Of a DNA stretch of 64,000 bases, positions 55,391 to 64,000 are shown in pieces (position 1 is the first letter of the stretch; every line of letters begins with the position of its first letter). A program made the position numbers and the translations under genes. Origin of the DNA: Phlebiopsis flavidoalba (lineage: Eukaryota; Basidiomycota; Agaricomycetes; Polyporales; Phanerochaetaceae); assembly GCA_035772785.1 (NCBI GenBank), contig JAOCPU010000010.1, forward strand, positions 310,001 to 374,000. Reading direction: 5' to 3'. The notes under the pieces are model-generated. The model was not told the origin of the DNA. It saw only the letters and a list, made by a program, of their open reading frames with translations, and ran no database searches.

Positions 55391-55894
55391 TGAGCGAGGC
55401 GCAGGGTCCGAGACTCTCGTCTGGGACTGGCAGAGCAGCAAAAAACTAACTCTGTGGCCTGTAGGACGCAGTGGTAACGCGCGGTCTGACGACGTAGTCG
55501 TAAGGCCCAATCTAGCACACAACGAAGTAAGTGTCTATGCTCGAGGGGAACGATGAGCGATATATTATATACCTAGCACACAACGAAGTAAGTGCTAGGG
55601 AGCGCGTAAGCATACATGCATAACACAAGCGTAAAGTCGGAACTTACTCTATGCTCGAGGGAACGATGAGCGATAGAGTAAGGGAAGCGAAACTGATCCC
55701 TATATACTGGAGCCCTGCGCACAGACCAGGCTTACATAACGTGGGAAAGTGACTCGCGAACGGGGGTAGAGTCCATGTGAGCAGGCAAGATAAACTACGT
55801 ACTAAGTCCGCACAAGAGATAAGCGACCATAAGAGACATACAAGATGACGAAAGGAAAACATAAGTGCCAGGCAACGAGCCACTAACTTCAACA
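55391..55894 (-). repeat. copia 5' LTR
   Basis: A 504-base LTR with TG...CA ends (TGAGCGAGGC to CTTCAACA on the plus strand). It is nearly identical to the LTR at 32,054-32,548. It interrupts the gypsy reverse transcriptase after the residues KRGLFE. Confidence 0.92.
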
Positions 55895-57041
55895 CTTCAA
55901 ATAAGCCGCGTTTTGTGACGAAAGCCGTTTTCCACTCGTCGCCCTTTCGGATACGGACATTGTTATAGCCCCACCTAAGGTCAATCTTGGTGAATATTGA
56001 TGCTTGACTGAGAGAATCAATCAGATCAGATATGCGTGGAATGGGATAACGGTTCTTGATTGTAACGGCGTTGAGTGCGCGATAATCCATACAAGGTCTT
56101 AATCCTCCATCTTGCTTTTTGACGAAGAAAAAGGGAGCAGCGACCGGACTTTTCGAAGGTCGGATATAACCTTTTCGTAGTTCTTCATCGATCCATAGGT
56201 CAAGAGAATTCCGTTCGTTTGGAGAAAGCGGGTATAGTTTAGCCGGCTTGGGAAGAGAGGCTCCTTCCACAAAGTCGATTGGGTGATCGTAAGCTTTACA
56301 CTCCGGCATACGCTCAGATTTTCGCTTCGAGAAGACGTCCCCGTAGGAATGTAACCATTCGGGTACGTGTGACTTCCAATTCTTGGTGTCCTCGTCGTCT
56401 TCCGGGAAAATTCCTTCCTCGTCGTGCTCAACGACAAGGTTCTCAATAACTACTGCCTGCATTTGGTTATTGGGGTCGTCGGACGACACCCAATTGAGAT
56501 AAGGATTGTCTGGTGATTCTAATCCAAAGTTGTCCAGTGAATCATCCCATGGCAAATCCTGGTCGAGTTGTAGCTCGTGCGACTCAGCTACGTCTACTCT
56601 TGTCCGAGTTTTACGAGCGTTATTGGCACAAGAATCCGGGCATCTGGTGAACTCCCATTCCCCATTGCGCCAGTCGATTTCGGGGTTATGCTTTTCAAGA
56701 TAAGTAAACCCAATCATCATATTCTTATCCCCGAGGTCGGTGACAAGTAAGATGTGCATTGTTTTATGACTGCCGATTTCGACGTAGGCACGGACATAAT
56801 ATTTGATTTGTCCTGCAACATTTAGAGTTCCATCCGCATTTATGACTTTGTACGGATGTTTCAACTTGTTCATTACCAGATGATTTCTATCAACAAACTT
56901 CTTGTCGATGAAATTAGTCGTTGCTCCCGAATCTACTAACGCTTCGGTTTGCACTTTGTGGCCATACACCCAGAGTGTGATAGGTAGTTTAAAACTTAAT
57001 TTCTTGTGGCGCGCTACGTTAAGTACACAAGAATCTACCAC
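55895..57041 (-). pseudogene. Ty3/gypsy pol: protease and truncated reverse transcriptase
   Basis: Retropepsin and the first half of a reverse transcriptase. The protease active site is [17 protein letters not shown] (56,880-56,945). The RT begins [80 protein letters not shown] and [12 protein letters not shown]. It stops there because the copia LTR begins, so the YxDD active site, RNase H and integrase are missing. The missing half does not continue to the left of the far copia LTR. Confidence 0.92.
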
Positions 57042-57097
57042 TACTTCATCGCCGAGGGTGTGACCTTTCTCGGTATGTAGATCGCAAACGTTATCCT

Positions 57098-58778
57098 CTA
57101 CATACCCTCGAGAAAATCCAAGATACGACTCTTACCGGTGCGCTGCGAACCGCTTGCCGCAGGTTCGTTTTCAGACGCTTCCGATGAGACGTCCTCGATG
57201 TACGCGCGACTGACTTTGACTTCGTTGGAGGTATCCGAGTCGCTGTCTTCTTCTTCCATCTCCTTGAGCAATTCCGTGAGTCTAGCACGGAACGGCTTGG
57301 ATTGCTTTCCTTTCCCCTTGTCCTTGCTGGTTGAACCGCTGGCTTGCGGCTTCTGGTTTGTCTTGGACGACGAGTCCTTTGGCTGGGGGCGCTTGTGCTC
57401 ATTGCCGGGCTTGTCGTAACAGTCCTCGGTGTTGTGAGTCTTCGCCTTTGCCTTAAACCCTTTGCCTGAGCAAATCTGACAGAACCGAGTTGTCTTCTCG
57501 GCCTGGTTTGCTTCCTTGGTCTTCGAAGAAGACCCAGACTTGTTGTCCGAAGACGACTTTTCTTCCTTGCCGAAAATCCGTTTGGTCGAGGAATCCCGAT
57601 CAAGCTCCTTGTGGACCTTAAGGAGAAGATCTAGGTACTCCTGCCATTTGGTCGGTACGCCGTGAATAAGACCGAATACAGTGACAGTCTTATGAGTTTC
57701 CGTTGGTGCGACTTCCTTGAGCTTGTCGATGAGAAGCTTGTCCTCGTAGTCGACGAGACTGCCCAGGGTCTTGAACTGCTCAGAGTACTTGATGAAGTCC
57801 TTGTGTGCAAGTGTCTTGTTACTCCAGAGCGCGGAAAACTCCTTCTTGGCGGACTCGAGTTCATCCTTTTGACCGTAAATGTCCGTCAACATCTTAGCGA
57901 ATGTTGCCCATGATCCGAGGTCCTTATCTTGCTCAACCGCATCGAAATAGGAAACGAAGTACTTGGTAGCCGGAGAGCGGAGACGACCCAGGGCGAAGAC
58001 GATTTGTTGACCTTCAGCGATAATACCGGTGTGTTTGTTTAGTGTACAGTTTGATGCTACGAATCCAGTCCCGAATGTCCTGCTTGGACTCCGAGCCAGA
58101 GAACGTGGGTGGATCGGGCATTTTTGACCTGCCCATACCGTGATCTATTCCCCCCCGCTGGGAGAGCATCTAACTGTCGCTGTAACCGTGCTATATCGTC
58201 TTTTCTTGAATTATTCTGGTCTTTTAATCGAGCTGTAAGTTTATTCGCCATGGCTGCTGTGTCGTCCTGCATTTCTCCTAAGGATCCTAGGTACTCCCTT
58301 CGCAAATCCCTTAGATTGTTGCTGAGTCGATTGACCTCCTCCTGTAACGACTCGTCGTGCTGCTGCTTTGTCTCCTGCGCTTCATTCTCCAGGATCTCGA
58401 TTTTATTACGATAACCCTGGTCTACGTCCGCAATATAGGCTCTAAACTGTCCCCAGAGTTAAAGGTAGTCTGGTTCGAAGCTTCTTGGATGAGATATCTA
58501 TAAGCAAGTCTTTCAGCTTCTCCCCATGCAGTTGGCCATTGGGTGTAGTGCTCCAGAATGTGCGTGTCGTAATGCACGGTTGTGTTCGGCAGCGTTGGCC
58601 ACACAAACTCAGGTAAAGTGAATCCTACATCAGGGGTAGGTGCCCTGGTAGGCGCAGCAGATGTCGCCCTGGTGGGTGCAGCGGGTGTCGCAGCCCTGGT
58701 CGAGGCAGCTGGGGTTTGAGCCCTACGCTGACCAGAACCAGAAGGGCGCTGAGTTCCGCGTTGCTGGGGTTCAGACAT
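57098..58778 (-). pseudogene. Ty3/gypsy gag
   Basis: Capsid and nucleocapsid of the same gypsy element. The start (58,776-58,778) is MSEPQQRGTQRPSGSGQRRA with a proline/alanine-rich N-terminus. Capsid text includes QQIVFALGRLRSPATKYFVS, YFDAVEQDKDLGSWATFAKM, LTDIYGQKDELESAKKEFSA and HKDFIKYSEQFKTLGSL. A zinc knuckle of the form CQIC...H...C (CQICSGKGFKAKAKTHNTED and following) lies near 57,440-57,500. It ends [11 protein letters not shown] before the stop at 57,098. The frame shifts at about 57,900-58,400 mean it is not a continuous ORF as given. Confidence 0.85.
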
Positions 58779-58926
58779 TGTTTCTGTGTCGTTGGATTAG
58801 TCTTTAGAATGAACTGTTGTAACGGTATTTTTTTCGAAAATTGAATAATTTGCAGCCTTTGCCATGTGCCAAAAAGAACATTTGACATTTGTATAGATCG
58901 AAAGAATAAGTAAGACTATTTGGGTA

Positions 58927-59423
58927 CTACGAAGTCGGGTATGGTAATCCGCTTCTCTGTAATAACTCCTTGGCTATGTCTACTTTTCTACGATTAAAGT
59001 CTCTAAAATCGACATTTTTGATCGCTTTACAAGCGCCTCGTAAATCTCTCCACGGTTTACTTTTCTTCCACTGGTGCCCGACTACGTCTATGTGTATTTC
59101 TATGTCCTGTAGTCGTTCAAACCAGTCCCATAGTTTCCCATAATCTTCCTCTTCTATACAACCCTTCGCTTCATCAGTGTCTAACCAGACAAAGACCGGG
59201 TGTGAGCCGATCGTTGACTGGCTTGAGTACGTTCTTGAACTCGCTTGCGAATGCGGTCCTGACAAAACTTCTTCTTGAAGTCGAGGGCGGGAAGTGCCGG
59301 GTACTGCTGTGCCATTTCCTCCTCGAACTCCCCAAGCCTTTCGGACAAGGGTCGTGAGTCGGATAGACGGTCGGCGAGGGGTGTTGGGTTGGAGAGTCGC
59401 TCCTGGAGGCGGCGCTGACGCAT
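58927..59423 (-). CDS. small hypothetical ORF upstream of gypsy gag
   Basis: Two overlapping frames joined near 59,230 give LQERLSNPTPLADRLSDSRP, LDFKKKFCQDRIRKRVQERT and, after the switch, HPVFVWLDTDEAKGCIEEED then KLWDWFERLQDIEIHIDVVG, ending SGLPYPTS. The composition is protein-like, with an RLS(N/D)xxPLxxRL repeat at the start. I recognise no domain. It may be an extra ORF of the gypsy element or the 3' end of a host gene. Confidence 0.4.
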
Positions 59424-59599
59424 TACTATTCTGCTGTCGATCGCTTTCTCAATCAGGTGGGTGATGTGCGTTCGAGTGAGTCGGGGTGAGCCGGTTTGGT
59501 GTGTACCACAACCTTCTTCGGCTTCAGAAGTGGACGCCGTTTACAGACGTCTTTGAACTTCTCCTGAGTCTCCTTCGAGATGTCGATGCGCTCAATCAA

Positions 59600-60230
59600 G
59601 CCGACAGGCTCTGGCTTTAGTTAGCCCTTTCTTTTCTTCTTTTCATGACTTTATTAACTAATCTCCTAATCGCCTAATACATTAACGAGGGTCTTATATG
59701 ACTTTAATTAGCCCTTTCCTTTTTCCTCTTTTCGTGAATTTATTTACCAATTATATAGCCTTAGTGGTCCTCTTTTTCCTGTTCACTTTATAGTACTTTA
59801 TCAGATAATTTGTTTTACTTCATTAAATGACTTTCATTGCCTTAATCCGGCAACTTCTTTTCTTCTTTCATATCATCTAAGAACCTACAATTAATACATT
59901 AAATACCTTACCATCTTTATTGGTTGCATTTTCTGCATCTTTTTTTCTGTTTCTTCACAGCTCACACATGTTTTTTTTTACAAATAGTACATATTATTTA
60001 GAAACTGTAACATATCAAATCAAGCTCAAAAGGTGTAGATGTAATGTGTGAGGGTATATAAAAGAGAAAACAGACTAGTCCAACTCGTTAGCCATGAGAC
60101 CATCCAACGTCCATGTACTTGTAATCAGGTTTAGGAAACCTCAATTCCTGCTAACCCTAATACCAGATCTATTCAAACAATCAGCCAGCAGAATTGAATG
60201 ATAAATGTGCACGTAAAGATCTTACCCAGC
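59600..60230. other. pyrimidine-rich, AT-rich spacer
   Basis: No gene. Two imperfect direct copies of a TTAGCCCTTTC-TTT-CTCTTTTC-TGA-TTTATT unit lie at 59,627-59,665 and 59,708-59,750. It may be the remains of the gypsy 5' LTR or a scaffold of small repeats; I could not pair it with a second LTR. Confidence 0.35.
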
Positions 60231-60403
60231 AGTTTTGTACATGTTCACTGAGAAGCGTGACGTAGCCACCGTAGTTATTGTGAGCGAATATGTTCAAAGA
60301 GCACGCGATGTGCGCGACATAAATCTCAGAGTAATCGGAGCTTGTGAACGTCGTCTTCTTGGGATTACCGCCGCGGTCGATGAAGCAGGAAATGTATCTA
60401 ACG

Positions 60404-61361
60404 TCACATCAGGTAAATGAAGCAGGCAGGTGGAACCACGTACCGCAGTGGCAACAAACGCAACAAGGACAGGCGGATAATCTTGTACACATTCTCTCCG
60501 TAGGCCTCCTCGAAATAGGTGGGGAAATGATTAATCAGATTACCGTGACGTGTGAACACAAAAACTCCCGGAATATGATGGTGAAGAGTGGATGCAGGTA
60601 AGCCTTTGTCATGTCGTAGGGCTCCTGAATTGTGCACACAATTAGTTTAAAGCGATCGTGTCAAATAAAAGTTATACTATACCGTGATTTTGCCGGGGAA
60701 GATGTACCGCGAGTCGGTCAACCCACGCCTCCACTGATGCGGGGGGCGTAGTCTGGCCCAAGTTTCGAGGTTATACGCAAGGTCAAGCCTTGCGTTCACC
60801 TCCTTGCGCAAGCGTCCACGAAATACCGACAAACGAGTGCCAACCTAGCAAATGTGATGAGTAAGGTCACGTCTCGACATGCAAACACGTACCAGGGATG
60901 TCATGTCCGAAATGAAGTCGAAGTCGTAGTTGAGAGCTTCCTGAAGCTCGTCGGGGACTTGAAGAAGTATTGCGGCCTCGCGCACTGTGGTTGCAAGAAA
61001 TTCCGCGCGGCGGCTGGGTATATTATCCGGGAACGAGTTCTTGCCAATGAGAGTGCCCTCGACGCAAGGAAGGAATGCGGTCCTGAGAACGGGCAGCCGT
61101 GGCTGGGTGGAGGCGCTTGATCGAAACATTATTGTGGTCAGTAATAGGGAGCTCCAGCATGTGCGTGGCTCTTTGAGGTAAAACGCGGTGGACACGACGA
61201 CGGCGATGGGGAATAACTACCCGCCTACGCCCCTGACGTTGCGGGGCAGGCTCTTCTTCCACGTCGACGTCTGGCTCGTCTTCTTCATTGGGCTCGTTGT
61301 CGGCTTCAGAGTCCTCTGAGGTCGCACTGGATTTCTCGATGTTCAGGGTTAACCAGGGCAC
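60404..61361 (-). CDS. conserved hypothetical protein, Agaricomycete repeat-associated
   Basis: Exons read from right to left: an acidic segment (NEEDEPDVDVEEEPAPQRQG), then in another frame LRTAFLPCVEGTLIGKNSFP, RRAEFLATTVREAAILLQVP, DELQEALNYDFDFISDMTSL, an intron, FRGRLRKEVNARLDLAYNLE, TWARLRPPHQWRRGLTDSRY and IFPGKIT, an intron, EPYDMTKAYLHPLFTIIFRE and SFPTYFEEAYGENVYKIIRL. These blocks are well formed and read like a conserved family, but I cannot name its function. It is probably the C-terminal half of a longer gene that includes 61,377-63,999. Confidence 0.45.
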
Positions 61362-61376
61362 GTTGGACGCTAGCGG

Positions 61377-63999
61377 TTAGTTTAACCGCAGCTTGAGAGC
61401 GGCCTGACGGCGTGATGGACCCGGGACTTGACGATTGTCGGTTTCAGGAATTCGCACCGACGGGGCCTGGTTCATAAATTCAGTGTGCGCGAAGTAAACA
61501 GCACCGGCGGATGTAATAACGACACTCACCTCTGCGAGCCGTGCAAGTGCTCGTACGCCGTGTTTGCTACACATACAGTGGACAAGCTCAACTTGTCTGA
61601 TTGAAAGCAGGGCAGAATTAATGTGCGTACCGCATTCCGAATGTCTTGGCTATGGTAGTCCGCCGTTGCCCGTCCCTTTCCCTTGTCCTGAGTGGGACCT
61701 TACCCTTGCCCTTCGTCACGCCCCTAGCCTTCACCGCCTTGGCCTCCTTCGTGGTCTTTCCTTTGGTGCTGCCTCTCTTCGTCCCCTTGGCCTTCGTCCC
61801 CTTGGCCTTCGTCCCCTTGGTCTTCGTAGCCTTGGCTTTTCGCTTCGTCCGACTTGCACGACGGCGGCGTTTGACAGAGCCGTCACCGTCCTCTTCGGAG
61901 TCGCTGCACTCCTCGACAACATCGGAGTCTTCACTGAGTTTCCATTGAGTCTGTGCCGGACTCGTCGTCGGACTCGTCGGACTCTTCAGCGTGGTCAAGG
62001 GGTCGTCGACGTAGTCGGCATCGTTGGCATTGTCAGCGTAGTCAGCGTCGTCCACAGGCGCCTGGCCTTGGCATCCTCTTTGGCATCCCCGTCGTCGGAT
62101 TCTTCATTTTCGGCTCTGGCCCGAAATCTCCGTCGTGAGCATTTTTCGTCGCGGGCCTCCTCGCTGTTGGCCTCCTCGTCGCGGGCCTCCTCGTCGTCGT
62201 TGGTCTCCTTCTCGACGTTAGCCCCCTTGAGATTACGGACACTACCAGCCGTCCGGCCTCTACTGACCTGACCAGTCTTCTTGCTCGGAGGACGGTCCGC
62301 GCGTTGGGGCCTTCCTGGGCGCATTTCCGGCACCTCCTCTAGCGGCGTTGTCCACTCTTGCAGCGGATTTGCTGCCTGTAGGTTCATCCTCGGGTTCGGG
62401 CTCAGGGGCCCCATCCGTGGCTGCGGCGTCGTTCTCTTTAGCGATAGCGGCGATGTGGCTAGTCCAATATGGCCTTCCGTCAATCCAAGTGTAAAGAGAT
62501 GGGTCCCCGAGTTGGTTACTTGGAGGCTCCTCGTAGTATTCGTCGCATTCGAGCGGGTTGACGCCGTCGGTTTCGGGATCCCCGTTGAACAAGTCGCGTT
62601 CCGACTCGGCGCGTGAAAGCGGTCTGCGAGAGGGTGAAGGAGATTTTATGAAGGAGACGGCGGGAGACGGCGGGGGAGGAGATGGACGCGTTGGCTTTGA
62701 GGTAGGGAAGTGGGCTTGTTGGAGGGCTGAGAATTGGCTTGGGGCTTGACGGAGGCCGTGCGCCGGCTCGTTGTCTGATCCATAGTTTAGACCTAGTGAA
62801 GGCAATATGTAAACGAGACGTCGCAGCAACGAAAATCATTAGAGTACATACCAATTGCCGCAATGGCCTCTTGCATGGTGGCCGGAGTGGTCGAAGCTCG
62901 TTCGGTGGCCTTTCCCTTCCCTTTACTGTGCGAACGTGACCGCCTAGATGGGATTGTGTGAGCACAACAAATGTTATTGTCAAGATCACTCCGCAGACCT
63001 TGCTCGTGGGTCGATGGGTTTTGAGAATGGTATGAACGGATGGTAAAGATGGAGATCGCTGCCTACTTGGTGAGGGCGGCTCAGCACTGTCTGTCATATG
63101 CAAATCATGAACCTGTCTACCCCTTGGTCGCACGGCGTGATTCTGCCGGCGTGGATGTTTCAGCAACGTCGGCAAAGCTCATTGTGTCCTTTTGAGGTCG
63201 ACACGTCGATGGAACGGCACGGGATCCCGCGTCTTGACGACTAGTATCGGCCATGACAGAGCGTTGGCTGGACGCCGCACCCAGACTATTGGGCCGTTTC
63301 GTGACATGAGTGGATATGGAACTTGTGGAAGCCTTGGGTGCCGCGCCAGTCGAGGAATGAGGTCGGGCTTTGTTTGTTGCGCTCTGATTCGACACGGCGA
63401 CCGAGGCTGAGGACTTCTGGGAGACGGGTTCGGGCGGGAACATTACATCCATGGCCGTGACCGCTGAGGCTGCGTTAGACGTGACATGAGTTTCGAAGAT
63501 ACCTAGGTTTTCGATGCCCTTCATCTTGGCCATAGCGCTTGTCGAGGACTCGGGATTATTGGTTCCACGCATGTAGAGTGCGGCCTTGGCAGGGATTGCA
63601 AGAGTTGAGAAGGTGCCCGCCGTTGCTGAGTTGGAAGCGCGCCCAGGCTGTGGGACTCGATCCTCCGCCGTGGTACCTTCCTGGGTGTCGATATTGCGAG
63701 CTGTATCATGTAAGTAAGCATCAAGGTAAGTATTATGACTCATGAAATGTCCCTTACCTTTGCGGGGCTTTTTTTCGATGGCTGCGCTACCCCGCCTTCG
63801 TCATTGGCATCCGCAATATCATCTTCCTTCGCAGCATCTTTTTACCGTTACCTCTACCTTTGCTACCACCACCTTTCGTACCTCTGGCGGTGTGCTTTTA
63901 CCCTTCGTCGCATGTGTAGGGTTCGCCTTGGCCCTCTCGCCCTGTTGTTCCGCCAATGGAACATCATCGTCACCCTCCGCACGGCGCTTTCGCTTTCTG
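61377..63999 (-). CDS. hypothetical low-complexity protein, runs off right edge
   Basis: Minus-strand exons with basic tandem text (KGTKAKGTKAKGTK, encoded by an 18-base repeat at 61,775-61,825), acidic blocks (EDSDVVEECSDSEEDGDG), serine/proline-rich text, and at the right edge KRKRRAEGDDDVPLAEQQGE then a lysine-rich tail. Introns with GT-AG borders are frequent. The composition suggests a disordered nuclear protein, possibly the N-terminal part of the gene at 60,404-61,361. The start is outside the window. Several frame breaks make one continuous protein impossible to prove. Confidence 0.35.
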
Positions 64000-64000
64000 G

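Larger units (their letters stand above)
32054..55894 (-). mobile_element. Ty1/copia retrotransposon, nested host of three DNA transposons
   Basis: Two LTRs in the same orientation enclose copia sequence on the minus strand. From right to left these are the 5' LTR (55,391-55,894), PBS, gag (55,298-55,001 then 51,585-51,445), pol (36,952-36,470 then 33,963-32,574), a polypurine tract and the 3' LTR (32,548-32,054). The copia part is only about 3.3 kb. The remaining 20 kb is three inserted DNA elements, and the section from gag C-terminus through integrase is missing. The 5' LTR sits inside a gypsy reverse transcriptase. Confidence 0.85.

Noticed and set aside
32054..55894. A single intact copia element with a 23-kb internal region
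   Set aside because: Most of the interior is three DNA transposons with their own termini; true copia sequence is about 3.3 kb and lacks protease and integrase.

Overview
The window is fungal nuclear DNA, almost certainly from a wood-decay or mushroom-forming basidiomycete (Agaricomycetes). The reasons are many short GT-AG introns, GC-rich coding sequence, and protein families typical of that group: a Zn2Cys6 regulator, a TAP-type hydrolase, berberine-bridge-like FAD oxidases, KDZ transposons and TET/JBP dioxygenases. Many conserved genes carry single-base indels that break the frame, including ribosomal protein L10a and an ABCF ATPase. I read this as uncorrected long-read error and not as gene death, so exon-level coordinates are approximate and most genes are given as spans.

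Layout. Positions 1-26,300 are an ordinary gene-dense block: Zn2Cys6 transcription factor (-), amino-acid permease (+), alpha/beta hydrolase (-), a 1.1-kb TA-flanked inverted-repeat element, FAD-linked oxidase (-), RPL10A (+), ARB1-type ABCF ATPase (+), MSS4-type PIP5-kinase (+), and a long serine-rich protein with ENWDDDF repeats (+). Positions 26,300-29,750 form a strongly AT-rich relic island holding a Tc1/mariner-like TIR element and diverged direct repeats. Positions 29,750-32,050 hold degraded repeats and one doubtful gene.

Positions 32,054-59,400 are a nested transposon complex. A Ty3/gypsy element (gag 57,098-58,778, truncated pol 55,895-57,041) is cut by a Ty1/copia element lying on the minus strand (5' LTR 55,391-55,894, 3' LTR 32,054-32,548). 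Three DNA transposons have inserted into the copia element. A 2.5-kb element (33,964-36,469) has a 5-bp target duplication TCCCA. A 3.4-kb element (51,586-55,000) has an 8-bp duplication ATTTGACC. Both split copia reading frames that rejoin correctly when the insert is removed. The third is a 14.5-kb element (36,953-51,444) with matched TIRs of about 60-75 bp. It carries an unknown Agaricomycete gene, a gene with a ribonuclease-H N-terminal-type domain, a TET/JBP 2-oxoglutarate dioxygenase, a KDZ transposase and a 39-bp minisatellite. The 2.5-kb element shares its two distinctive terminal sequences, so it is probably a non-autonomous relative.

The 14.5-kb element lacks matching target duplications, and the copia sequence on its two sides is not contiguous (gag C-terminus through integrase is missing). 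This suggests recombination between two insertions. Positions 59,600-64,000 hold a pyrimidine-rich spacer and an intron-rich minus-strand hypothetical gene or genes running off the right edge.
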